A stretch of 64,000 nucleotides of DNA, taken from QQVM01 sp035341855 (lineage in GTDB: Bacteria; Bacteroidota; Bacteroidia; AKYH767-A; 2013-40CM-41-45). Shown in pieces: positions 43,612 to 52,804 of this stretch; the first letter of the stretch is position 1, and the number at the start of each line of letters is the position of its first letter. The notes under the pieces are model-generated. The model had not been told where the DNA came from. It saw only the letters and a list, made by a program, of their open reading frames with translations, and did no database searches. Position numbers and translations under genes: made by a program. The stretch spans positions 62,001-126,000 of the forward strand of contig DAOQWA010000002.1 of assembly GCA_035341855.1 (NCBI GenBank). Direction: 5' to 3'.

Positions 43612-46176
43612 CTAGCTTGCCTTTGAATCCTCACCATTGATGATCTGGCTGAGTGTCATCGGATCCTTCACCAACACCTCACGGGCTTTACTTCCTTCAA
43701 AGGGTCCAACGATCTTTGCAGCTTCTAATTGATCAATAATCCTTCCGGCACGATTATATCCCAATTTCAGACGCCTTTGTAACAAGGAGGCAGATCCTTG
43801 CTGATGTTGAACAATAATTGTAGCAGCCTCACCAAATAAAGGATCCCGATCATCCGGATTCATATCTCTGCTGCCTTCACCTGATTCCTCAATGAACTCC
43901 GGCAACAAATGCGCGTCTGAATAACCTCTTTGGCTTCCAATAAAATCCGTGATCTTTTCAACCTCTGGTGTGTCTACAAATGCACACTGCAATCGGATGA
44001 GATCTGCACCGGTTGACAAGAGCATATCACCACGACCAATCAACTGATCAGCACCACCGGTATCCAGGATTGTTCTTGAATCAATTTTGGAGGTAACTCT
44101 AAATGCTATTCTTGCCGGAAAGTTTGCCTTGATAGTTCCGGTAATGATATTTACCGATGGCCTTTGTGTGGCTATAATCAGGTGGATACCGATTGCCCGT
44201 GCCAGCTGTGCCAACCTGGCAATTGGCGTTTCGATTTCTTTTCCGGCGGTCATGATCAAATCTGCAAACTCGTCGACTACCAATACTATATATGGTAAAA
44301 ACTTATGGTCATGAGTCTCTGTCGGAGGTAATTTACGTGAGATGAATTTGGAATTATATTCCTTAATATTTCGCACTTGAGCATCTTTGAGAAGCTCATA
44401 ACGCTGATCCATTTCTATACACAATGAATTCAAAGTATTGATCACCTTCTTCGTATCTGTAATGATGGCTTCCTCTTCACCCGGAAGCTTTGCAAGAAAA
44501 TGTCTCTCAATAGTCCTGAAGAGCGTAAGCTCGACTTTCTTTGGATCAACCAGAACAAACTTTACCTGTGAGGGATGCTTTTTGTATAGAAGTGATACCA
44601 GAATTGCATTGAGACCAACCGACTTACCTTGACCTGTGGAGCCGGCCATTAATAGATGTGGCATCTTGGCAAGATCCGCAACAAACACTTCATTCGAAAT
44701 CGTTTTACCCAGTCCGATCGGGAGCTCATATTCTGAATTCACAAATTTCTCAGAACCAAGTACTGATTTCATCGGCACAATTTCTGCTTTCTGATTTGGA
44801 ACCTCAATCCCTATAGTTCCCTTACCTGGAATAGGAGCGATGATCCTGATGCCTAAAGCAGACAGGCTTAATGCAATATCATCTTCAAGATTTTTAATCT
44901 TTGATATTCTTACTCCGGCTTGCGGTACAATCTCAAACAAAGTTACTGTTGGCCCTATCGTCGCTTTAATCTTTTCTATTGAAATGTTATAATGACTTAA
45001 AGTTTCAACAATTCTGTTTTTATTTGCTTCAAGCTCTTCCTTGTTGACCTCTATTTTTTTGTCACCATAATTCTCAAGAAGATCCAGAGTAGGGTAGTTG
45101 TAGGAAGAAAGATCTAACTTCGGATCATATTCACCTTGTGCATGCGGTAATCCTCCTCCGTCTGATAATAGAACTTCCTCGGCAGCTGCTTCAACTTCAA
45201 AAGCGACTCCATCTTCTGACAGAACAAGCTGGGGAATTTCTTCATCTTCTTCTTCTTCATCCTCCTCATACTCATCATCTTCTTCATCCTCATCCTCATC
45301 CTCGTCTTCTTCGTCCTCCTCTTCATCATCTTCGTCTTCCATTGAAATATCAATGGATTCATCATCATCATCATCTTCTTCTTCTTCTTCCTCCTCGTCA
45401 TCTTCAAGATCCAACTCAACGGTTCTTGCTATGTCATCATCATTTGGGTTATGTGTTGCCATCACTCCTGAAGATTCTTCATCGTTCTCCACTTCAGAAT
45501 CCTCATCTTCAGTTACAAGTTCCTGTTTTGTTCTACTTAAAGGAATATTAAATGCTGCTACAAGAAAACCTATAAATGAAAATACTAACATGGACCCGGC
45601 CCCAATAAAACCAAGCATTCCTGTCAAGACCTGGCTCATCTGAAAACCATAGCCTCCGGCTAGCATTAACAAGTCTGGAGATTTATGGAAAATGTAACCA
45701 AGAAATGTTGAAACCCAAACCGTAGTAAACAATGAGTACTTTATTGTTCTTGCAATGGGCAATAATGTGACATCCCATAAAATTTTCACTCCGAATAGTG
45801 TCAAAAGAAAGGGGATAAAGAATGCACATATCCCAAACCACTTGTTTTGAAACTGCAATGCAGTTACTGCACCAATCTTTCCCAGCCAGTTTTCAACAGA
45901 AATATCAGTACGTGAAAATAATTTCCACAGAGAGTCAACACCAGCAATTGCCTGATCTTCCTTCCATGTGAAAAGGTTTGATGCAAAAGCAACTGTCATA
46001 AAAAAGGCACTCATGATCAGAAAGATCCCAAAGATCTTAACTGTCTTTTCGTCCCGAACAAAATTCCTTATCGATTCTATTTTGCTAGCAAATGAACTCC
46101 CGGACTTTATTTTTTTTGACCTGGTCTTGCGCACAGGTGCCTCTTCATTCGCCTCAGCCTTGAGTCGGTTTGCCAT
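43612..46176 (-). CDS. ftsK: DNA translocase FtsK/SpoIIIE with extreme acidic linker
   Basis: 854 residues. Four membrane segments (about 48-70, 112-135, 150-175 and 185-212) are followed by a linker (222-330) and a RecA-type motor (about 400-760). Walker A is GSTGQGKS and Walker B VLVVDEFADL. The C-terminal gamma winged helix (about 785-845, GYNRAGRIIDQLEAA) reads KOPS sites. It pumps DNA to the dif site at the division septum. The linker is unusual: of 56 residues 258-313, 50 are Asp or Glu, encoded by a TCATCT-like repetitive tract at 45238-45405. lolA follows downstream. Confidence 0.96.
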   Translation of the reverse strand: MANRLKAEANEEAPVRKTRSKKIKSGSSFASKIESIRNFVRDEKTVKIFGIFLIMSAFFMTVAFASNLFTWKEDQAIAGVDSLWKLFSRTDISVENWLGKIGAVTALQFQNKWFGICAFFIPFLLTLFGVKILWDVTLLPIARTIKYSLFTTVWVSTFLGYIFHKSPDLLMLAGGYGFQMSQVLTGMLGFIGAGSMLVFSFIGFLVAAFNIPLSRTKQELVTEDEDSEVENDEESSGVMATHNPNDDDIARTVELDLEDDEEEEEEEDDDDDESIDISMEDEDDEEEDEEDEDEDEDEEDDEYEEDEEEEDEEIPQLVLSEDGVAFEVEAAAEEVLLSDGGGLPHAQGEYDPKLDLSSYNYPTLDLLENYGDKKIEVNKEELEANKNRIVETLSHYNISIEKIKATIGPTVTLFEIVPQAGVRISKIKNLEDDIALSLSALGIRIIAPIPGKGTIGIEVPNQKAEIVPMKSVLGSEKFVNSEYELPIGLGKTISNEVFVADLAKMPHLLMAGSTGQGKSVGLNAILVSLLYKKHPSQVKFVLVDPKKVELTLFRTIERHFLAKLPGEEEAIITDTKKVINTLNSLCIEMDQRYELLKDAQVRNIKEYNSKFISRKLPPTETHDHKFLPYIVLVVDEFADLIMTAGKEIETPIARLAQLARAIGIHLIIATQRPSVNIITGTIKANFPARIAFRVTSKIDSRTILDTGGADQLIGRGDMLLSTGADLIRLQCAFVDTPEVEKITDFIGSQRGYSDAHLLPEFIEESGEGSRDMNPDDRDPLFGEAATIIVQHQQGSASLLQRRLKLGYNRAGRIIDQLEAAKIVGPFEGSKAREVLVKDPMTLSQIINGEDSKAS

Positions 46177-46476
46177 GTACTGGATATATTTAATATAATT
46201 TTTAAAATTAGAACCTCTACGCTCCTGAATTTCCTACATAATTTAAAGATATTAACAAGGTTTTCAAGAGGAATTCATTATAGTATAACTTAAGATAGAC
46301 TTATATATTTTATTGAAAATGATACCGGAATTTACACTTCATATAACTGAGATGCACTGCATTAGACAACCAAATCGCTTGAGAATGTCAAAAATCAGTA
46401 GAAGAGGCTGATCTTTAGAGTTAATTTTCTTAATTTTCTCTCCACAAATTTTAATCTAGCCAATCAATCCCATAAC
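46177..46476. other. 300-bp AT-rich intergenic region between divergent ftsK and the DUF4412 gene
   Basis: AT-rich and without any open frame worth calling. I found no exact TAnnTTTG box on either strand, no strong hairpin and no repeat. It should hold both divergent promoters in a form I cannot recognise. Confidence 0.5.
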
Positions 46477-47151
46477 ATGAAAAAAGCCACTTTCTCACTA
46501 TTGTTCTTATTTCTTTGCTCAGTAAACTACCTGCATGCCCAAAATCAGTACGGACTGACTTCCGGAAAAATTGTCTTTGAAATAAGTTATATGGATGACA
46601 GACTCGACGCTCAAACTAAGGCAATGATGCCCACTGAGACAATCATGTATTTTAAAAATAAAAAGTCCAGGGTAAATATTTCAATGGCAATGGGAAGCAC
46701 CAGTATCATTTCAGATGATGCATCTAAAAAATCAACCGTCCTGATGGATTTCATGGGAAATAAATTTGCTATGGAAAGCACCTATGAAGATAATAAGAAA
46801 GAGATGAGTAAGTCCGGAGAATATACCGTAGAAAAGCTTGATGGTTCTAAAGTAATAGCAGGCTATAATTGTAAGAAAGCTAAAGTTACTCAAACCCACA
46901 AAGGAGAAAATATTTCATTTGATGTATGGTACTCAAACGAAATAGGTATTAACAACGCCGGAGCTAACGGATTGGAAGGGATCGAAGGCTGCATGCTGGA
47001 ATATGAACTTATCCAAAATGGCACCCATATGAAAATGTCTACCAAGAGCATAAGCAAAGAAGATGTAAAAGATTCTATGTTTACCGTTCCTGATGGATAT
47101 ACAATGACAACACCTGAAGCATTGAAATCAATGATGGGAGGAGGGCGATAA
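46477..47151 (+). CDS. Exported DUF4412-family protein
   Basis: 224 residues. A signal peptide (1-21, ending LHAQ) is followed by a beta-rich domain of the DUF4412 / GLPGLI-related type: SGKIVFEISYMD, MYFKNKKSRVNISM, GYNCKKAKVTQ and FDVWYSNEIG. The Met content is high, including a C-terminal MTTPEALKSMMGGG. The family may be periplasmic and LolA/LolB-like in fold, but no function is established. It stands 51 bp before recN in the same direction. Confidence 0.8.
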   Translation: MKKATFSLLFLFLCSVNYLHAQNQYGLTSGKIVFEISYMDDRLDAQTKAMMPTETIMYFKNKKSRVNISMAMGSTSIISDDASKKSTVLMDFMGNKFAMESTYEDNKKEMSKSGEYTVEKLDGSKVIAGYNCKKAKVTQTHKGENISFDVWYSNEIGINNAGANGLEGIEGCMLEYELIQNGTHMKMSTKSISKEDVKDSMFTVPDGYTMTTPEALKSMMGGGR

Positions 47152-47202
47152 ATTTTATTTTCTGCTGTTATTTAGGATAATCCCTTTGATTACTTTTACG
47201 GA

Positions 47203-48870
47203 ATGTTATTACGACTCTCCATTCAAAACTATGCCTTGATTGACCAACTCGAGCTTGAGTTTAAAGAAGGCTTGAATATTATCACAGGGGAAACAGGTGC
47301 CGGAAAGTCTATTCTCCTCGGTGCATTGTCATTGATTCTTGGTCAAAGAGCAGATTCAACATCACTGCTTGACCCTACACGAAAAAGTATCGTTGAAGGA
47401 GAATTCAAATTTTCTAAAAAGCAAGCAGGCATTATTGGTTTTTTTAAAGAGCTTGATCTTGATCTTGAAAAAACAATCTTGCTCCGTAGAGAACTAAGCG
47501 CCGAAGGGAAATCAAGAGCCTTCATCAACGACACTCCTGTCAACCTTCAGCAGATGCGAGAGTTGGGAGGTATGTTAATTGACATACATTCACAGCACGA
47601 AACTTTATTGCTAAACAGGTCTGATTTTCAACTTTCTAGCCTTGATGCATTTGCAGGTATTTCTGATGGTGTAGAGAAATACAAAAAGTCTTATCAAAAC
47701 TATGTTCAAAAACTCAATGCACTTGAAAAGCTTATTGAAGATGAAAATAAAGTAAAAGCTGATCAGGATTACTTTCAATTTCAGTTTACTGAACTCAGTG
47801 AAGCTGCTTTGCAGGAAGGAGAACAAGAACTACTGGAAGATGAGCTTAAAACTCTTTCAAATGCAGACGAAATAAGAAACGGAATTAACTCGCTTGAGCA
47901 GCTCTTATCCACGGGAGAGAATAATGTGATCGAATTACTTCATCGTGCCGGATTCCAAATGCATCAATTAGGCAATTACAATGCGAAACTTGAAGCACTT
48001 TCTGAGCGTCTGAAAAGTTCTGAAATTGAGCTTAAAGATATAATCACAGAATTGGAAGATTTAAGTTCTGAAATTGCAGTTGATCCTTCAAGACTGGAAA
48101 TTGTTACTGATCGCTTAAATATCATTTATAAGCTTCAACAAAAGCATCGTAAAAATTCCATAGCTGAACTGATCGAACTTCGTGAAGAATTTGACAACAA
48201 ACTTTCAGGAATTCAGACTTTGGAAGCTCAAATTGAACTTCAAAAACGGGAATGTCTGATTTTAAAATCTCAGTTATACACAACTGCAAGTCAATTGTCT
48301 TCTCGAAGAACTAAAACTATTCCTGATCTGGAACTTAATATTAAGAAGCTGCTGAAAGAAGTTGGAATGGCTAACGCTGTTTTAAAAATTGAAAATGATT
48401 GTCTTCCCGAAGGCGAAATCGGACCTAATGGAATTGATGCTATTCGTTATTTATTTTCAGCAAACAAAGGGGTTGCCTATTCTGACATCAGCAAAGTGGC
48501 TAGCGGCGGAGAACTCAGCAGGCTTATGCTATGCCTGAAATCGGCTGTAGCAAAACTGATAGAATTACCATCATTGATCTTTGATGAAATTGATACAGGT
48601 GTATCAGGTGAAACAGCTTTTAAGATAGGTAAGCTGATGCATGAAATGTCTTTCAGTCACCAGTTGATTGTTATCACACACCTACCACAAATTGCCGGTA
48701 GAGGTAACACACATTTTTTCGTTTACAAGGAAGTGTCGGGTAAAAAGACATATACAAAAGTGAGGGCACTAAGTAAGGAAGACAGAGTCATCGAAATTGC
48801 CAGAATGCTCAGCGGGGATAAACCAACGTCCATAGCTATGCAAAATGCAAAGGAGCTTATGAAAGCCTGA
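47203..48870 (+). CDS. recN: DNA repair protein RecN
   Basis: 555 residues, an SMC-like ATPase. The N-terminal Walker A is ITGETGAGKSILLGAL (about 27-42), and a long coiled coil covers about 150-350. The C-terminal half has the signature KVASGGELSRLMLCLK and Walker B LIFDEIDTGVSGETA. It acts in double-strand-break repair by tethering DNA ends. It is probably co-transcribed with the upstream DUF4412 gene; fabI follows after 96 bp. Confidence 0.96.
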   Translation: MLLRLSIQNYALIDQLELEFKEGLNIITGETGAGKSILLGALSLILGQRADSTSLLDPTRKSIVEGEFKFSKKQAGIIGFFKELDLDLEKTILLRRELSAEGKSRAFINDTPVNLQQMRELGGMLIDIHSQHETLLLNRSDFQLSSLDAFAGISDGVEKYKKSYQNYVQKLNALEKLIEDENKVKADQDYFQFQFTELSEAALQEGEQELLEDELKTLSNADEIRNGINSLEQLLSTGENNVIELLHRAGFQMHQLGNYNAKLEALSERLKSSEIELKDIITELEDLSSEIAVDPSRLEIVTDRLNIIYKLQQKHRKNSIAELIELREEFDNKLSGIQTLEAQIELQKRECLILKSQLYTTASQLSSRRTKTIPDLELNIKKLLKEVGMANAVLKIENDCLPEGEIGPNGIDAIRYLFSANKGVAYSDISKVASGGELSRLMLCLKSAVAKLIELPSLIFDEIDTGVSGETAFKIGKLMHEMSFSHQLIVITHLPQIAGRGNTHFFVYKEVSGKKTYTKVRALSKEDRVIEIARMLSGDKPTSIAMQNAKELMKA

Positions 48871-48966
48871 TTCTCATTTAAATGAAAAATAACCTGCTTT
48901 AAGTCCCTCGGAAAATCATTTTAGTTTTAAAATAATTGTTAATTTGCCCTTCATAAACCTAAAATT

Positions 48967-49779
48967 ATGTCAAATAATCTTTTAAAAGGTAAATGCGGAA
49001 TCATTTCAGGTGCACTGGATGCAAATTCAATTGCCTGGAAAGTAGCACAACGATGCCATCAGGAAGGTGCCCGAATTGTCCTGACGAATGCTCCTATAGC
49101 CATGAGAATGGGTGAAATTAAAAAACTCGCCGAAGAAACAAATTCTGAAATAGTACCGGCCGATGCTACCTCTATGGAAGACCTGGATAATCTATACACT
49201 AAATCCATGGAAATAATGGGAGGGAAAATGGACTTTGTACTGCATTCAATAGGAATGTCAGTGAACATCAGGAAAAATATTTCTTATCCTGAAAGCAACT
49301 ATGACTATTTCATGAAAGGCATAGACGTCTCAGCCTTGTCATTACACAAAATGCTAAGTGTAGCGATGAAAAAAGATGCGATCAATGAATGGGGAAGTGT
49401 TGTTGCACTTACCTATATGGCTGCTCAAAGAACCTTTCCATTCTATACAGACATGGCAGACATCAAAGCCATGCTGGAATCGATTACCCGAAGTTTTGGC
49501 TATCACTATGGAAAATTTAGAAATGTACGGGTAAACACCATTTCCCAATCGCCTACAAAAACAACAGCAGGGAGTGGCATAAAAGGATTTGAAGAGTTTT
49601 ACAATTTTGCGGACAGGATCGCACCTTTAGGTAATGCCAGTTCTGATGCATGCGCTGATTATTGCGTCTCTTTATTTTCTGATCTGACCAAGATGGTCAC
49701 TATGCAAAATTTATTTCATGACGGTGGCTATTCAAATACCGGAATCAGTCAGGATGTTATGGATAAATTTTCTAACTAA
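48967..49779 (+). CDS. fabI: Enoyl-ACP reductase FabI (Bacteroidota type)
   Basis: 270 residues, short-chain dehydrogenase fold. The N-terminal NAD-binding segment is KCGIISGALDANSIAWKVA. The catalytic Tyr-x6-Lys motif is YTDMADIK, followed by VNTISQSPTKTTAGSGI and the C-terminal MQNLFHDGGYSN. These residues match Bacteroidota FabI rather than the shorter FabL or FabV forms. It performs the last reduction in each fatty-acid elongation cycle. A near-match promoter box lies upstream (TTAATTTG, about 48938). It ends at a strong bidirectional terminator. Confidence 0.94.
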   Translation: MSNNLLKGKCGIISGALDANSIAWKVAQRCHQEGARIVLTNAPIAMRMGEIKKLAEETNSEIVPADATSMEDLDNLYTKSMEIMGGKMDFVLHSIGMSVNIRKNISYPESNYDYFMKGIDVSALSLHKMLSVAMKKDAINEWGSVVALTYMAAQRTFPFYTDMADIKAMLESITRSFGYHYGKFRNVRVNTISQSPTKTTAGSGIKGFEEFYNFADRIAPLGNASSDACADYCVSLFSDLTKMVTMQNLFHDGGYSNTGISQDVMDKFSN

Positions 49780-49792
49780 AAAAGTATACCAT

Positions 49793-49830
49793 AAAAAAAG
49801 GGTTATTGAAATTTCAATAACCCTTTTTTT
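49793..49830. terminator. Perfect palindromic bidirectional terminator between fabI and clpC
   Basis: A 19-bp perfectly self-complementary arm pair (A7-GGGTTATTGAAA / TTTCAATAACCC-T7) with no unpaired spacer. It sits between two converging genes, with tracts suited to both directions. Confidence 0.95.
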
Positions 49831-49842
49831 ATAATTGATCTC

Positions 49843-52431
49843 TTATTCCTGATCCTGATCACTTTTCTTTTTGCGACCGGAACCTGATTTAGTAGGAGGA
49901 GTAGCAGGTGGATTTCCACTTGCTTTAATTACGGAGATCTTGAGCTCCGATTTTTCTTTATCAAGATTAACTTTGATGGTATCTCCCTCTGAAAGTTCTG
50001 CCTTAATAATCTCTTCCGCAAGAGGATCCTCAAGATATTTTTGAATGGCTCTCTTCAATGGTCGTGCTCCGTAGTTGTGGTCATATCCATGATCAGCAAT
50101 GAAGTCTTTAGCTTCAGGAGTAAGATCAATTTTGTAACCCAGTTCGGTTATACGTCCATACAATTTAACCAATTCAATATCGATGATCTTATGAATGTGT
50201 TCTTTTTCAAGAGAATTGAACATCACCACATCGTCGATACGATTAAGGAATTCAGGGGCGAAGGCTTTCTTAAGGGCGTTCTCGATAACACCACGGGAAT
50301 GCTCATCAGCCTGACTGCTCTTAGAGGAAGTCTGAAATCCTACACCTTGTCCGAAATCTTTAAGCTGACGTGAACCAATGTTTGAGGTCATGATCATGAT
50401 CGTATTTTTAAAATCTACCTTACGACCAAGACTGTCTGTGAGAGTTCCCTCATCAAGAACCTGCAATAATAGATTAAAAATATCCGGATGTGCTTTTTCG
50501 ATCTCATCAAGTAAGACAACAGAATAAGGCTTACGTCGAACTTTTTCGGTTAACTGTCCGCCTTCTTCATAACCTACATATCCCGGAGGTGCACCGATAA
50601 GGCGGGATACAGCGAACTTCTCCATATACTCACTCATATCAATACGGATCAACGCATCATCGGAATCGAAAAGGTAACGGGCAATGACTTTTGCAAGCTC
50701 AGTTTTACCGACACCGGTAGGACCCAGGAACACAAAAGTTCCAATTGGTTTGTTAGGGTCTTTTAGTCCTGCACGATTACGCTGGATGGCACGAACAACC
50801 TTTTTAATTGCGTCATCCTGACCAATTACTTTACCCATCATTTCGTCCGACATCCTGACAAGTCTGTTTCCTTCAGATTGTGCTACACGAGTCACCGGAA
50901 TTCCGGTCATCATGGCGACAACTTCTGCAACATCCTGATCAGTGACGGTATACCGGTTGTTTTTAGTTTCTTCTTCCCACTGCTTTTTTGCAACCTCAAG
51001 TTGTTCAAGCAACTGTTTCTCTGTATCACGAAGCTTAGCAGCTTCTTCGTACTTCTGACTTCTTACAACCTTATTTTTCTCGTTCTTAATATCCTGAACT
51101 TTACTTTCAAGATCAAGGATCGTCTTAGGAACATGAATATTTGTGATGTGAACCCTTGAACCGGCTTCATCTAATGCGTCAATAGCTTTGTCAGGTAAAA
51201 ATCTGTCGGTAATATAACGGGAGGTAAGGGTCACACATGCTTTAATGGCATCAGGAGTATAATTCACATTGTGATGCTCTTCATATCTCTCCTTAATGTT
51301 ATTTAGAATTTCCTGAGTCTCTTCCATAGATGCAGGCTCAATCAGGACTCGCTGGAATCGACGATCAAGAGCGCCATCTTTTTCTATATACTGACGATAC
51401 TCATCTAAAGTGGTGGCACCAATACACTGAATTTCTCCTCTGGCCAGGGCAGGCTTGAACATATTGGAAGCATCAAGTGAACCTGAAGCACCTCCGGCAC
51501 CGATGATGGTATGAATTTCATCAATGAACAGGATCACGTCAGGAGATTTTTCCAACTCATTCATTACTGCTTTCATTCTTTCCTCAAACTGACCACGGTA
51601 TTTGGTTCCTGCAACGAGAGAGGCAAGATCAAGGGTGACAATGCGTTTGTTAAACAAAACCCTTGAAACCTTTCTTTGTACAATTCTTAATGCAAGACCT
51701 TCAGCAATGGCTGATTTTCCTACACCCGGTTCTCCAATTAAAATAGGGTTGTTTTTCTTTCTACGAGAAAGGATCTGTGACACACGCTCAATTTCTTTCT
51801 CCCGACCAACGATAGGATCAAGGCGACCTTCCTCTGCAGCCTTTGTCAAATCTCTGCCAAAATTGTCAAGCACCGGAGTTTTCGATTTGGCATCAGAAGA
51901 TTTTTTTCCGCTGACACTTCCTCCGCCACCACCCTCATCATCTTTTGCATATGGATCATCTTCAGAAGGGTTGTGAGGGGCTTCTGATCTGAAATTAGCT
52001 TTTAGAACTTCAAGTTCTTCTTTTACAATTTCATAAGAAATACCATACTGATTCAATATCTGCGTGGCGATATTGTCTTCATCTTTTAAAATTGATAATA
52101 GGAGATGCTCGGTACCAATTACGTCGCTCTTAAATACCTTTGCTTCGAGATATGTGATCTTTAAAGCTTTCTCTGCCTGTTTAGTCAGAGGAATATTGCC
52201 CATATTACTACTGGCAACTGCACTACCTTTGATAGTGCCTTCAATAGACTTCCGAAGTTCAGAAAGATTAATTCCCAAAGATTTGAGAATTTTAATGGCA
52301 ATACCTTCGCCCTCTCTAATGAGGCCCAGCAAAAGGTGTTCAGCTCCAATATAATCATGCTGAAGACGCATCGCTTCTTCCTTACTGAAGGAAATTACAT
52401 CTTTGACACGAGGGGAAAATTTTGCTTCCAT
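49843..52431 (-). CDS. clpC: ClpC: ATP-dependent Clp protease, ATP-binding subunit
   Basis: 862 residues. Clp_N repeats (about 1-145) are followed by a Gly/Ser linker GGGGGS and AAA domain 1 with GEPGVGKSA. The short UVR-type middle domain carries KYEEAAKLRDTEKQL. AAA domain 2 has GPTGVGKTE. The ClpP-docking loop V697-G698-F699 in GQGVGFQ shows that it feeds substrates to ClpP, unlike the ClpB at 10239. The tail is basic (GRKKKSDQDQE). clpP is not in the window. It is divergent from gyrA across a 373-bp region. Confidence 0.96.
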   Translation of the reverse strand: MEAKFSPRVKDVISFSKEEAMRLQHDYIGAEHLLLGLIREGEGIAIKILKSLGINLSELRKSIEGTIKGSAVASSNMGNIPLTKQAEKALKITYLEAKVFKSDVIGTEHLLLSILKDEDNIATQILNQYGISYEIVKEELEVLKANFRSEAPHNPSEDDPYAKDDEGGGGGSVSGKKSSDAKSKTPVLDNFGRDLTKAAEEGRLDPIVGREKEIERVSQILSRRKKNNPILIGEPGVGKSAIAEGLALRIVQRKVSRVLFNKRIVTLDLASLVAGTKYRGQFEERMKAVMNELEKSPDVILFIDEIHTIIGAGGASGSLDASNMFKPALARGEIQCIGATTLDEYRQYIEKDGALDRRFQRVLIEPASMEETQEILNNIKERYEEHHNVNYTPDAIKACVTLTSRYITDRFLPDKAIDALDEAGSRVHITNIHVPKTILDLESKVQDIKNEKNKVVRSQKYEEAAKLRDTEKQLLEQLEVAKKQWEEETKNNRYTVTDQDVAEVVAMMTGIPVTRVAQSEGNRLVRMSDEMMGKVIGQDDAIKKVVRAIQRNRAGLKDPNKPIGTFVFLGPTGVGKTELAKVIARYLFDSDDALIRIDMSEYMEKFAVSRLIGAPPGYVGYEEGGQLTEKVRRKPYSVVLLDEIEKAHPDIFNLLLQVLDEGTLTDSLGRKVDFKNTIMIMTSNIGSRQLKDFGQGVGFQTSSKSSQADEHSRGVIENALKKAFAPEFLNRIDDVVMFNSLEKEHIHKIIDIELVKLYGRITELGYKIDLTPEAKDFIADHGYDHNYGARPLKRAIQKYLEDPLAEEIIKAELSEGDTIKVNLDKEKSELKISVIKASGNPPATPPTKSGSGRKKKSDQDQE

Positions 52432-52804
52432 ACTATGAGATTATTTTATTTTTTTTAACGAATGAGACGCACTATTAGTTCGCAGAATTAAGCACAAGTT
52501 ATGAACAAAATTGGGTCTTTCAGCGGTATCTACTGCAAGAAACGTGCTATAACTTACAAGCTGCCAGGTGGGCAGTTGATCTTTTCAACAAGTTTGTGTT
52601 TGTTTTATTCTCGTTATTTAAGCCGAATTTCAGTATCTTCGGCTTTTATAAAAGCATGAAAAACAGGCAAAATCTTACTGTTTTCGGGCAATCTTGCCGA
52701 AAGCAGGTTAAGCTGAGTTGCGGCTGAAACCGGAGCTTCAGAAAAAGAGAAACGGCATGCATTTTTAACTAAAAAAAGTACCCTTAAATCTGAAAATATA
52801 ACTT
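52432..52804. other. 373-bp intergenic region between clpC and gyrA with several hairpins
   Basis: No coding frame of interest. Hairpins seen are CTGCC-N5-GGCAG (52561-52575), AAGCCGAA-N10-TTCGGCTT (52620-52645) and a stronger one with CTG-TTTTCGG and CCGAAAG-CAG arms (52678-52706). The part from about 52680 to 52745 is visibly richer in G+C than its surroundings. No exact TAnnTTTG box precedes either gene. It may be a structured gyrA leader or a small RNA gene; neither is proven. Confidence 0.4.

Noticed and set aside
45114..45551. Open frames on both strands over the acidic tract of ftsK (Met/Lys-rich, Ser-rich and His/Leu-rich translations)
   Set aside because: They are frame shadows of the repetitive Asp/Glu codons; the ftsK frame continues through and has family matches on both sides.
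52555..52745. tRNA, 4.5S RNA, RNase P RNA or tmRNA in the gyrA upstream gap
   Set aside because: No T-arm GGTTCGA pattern, no SRP GGAAGCAG loop context and none of the conserved RNase P or tmRNA cores could be matched.
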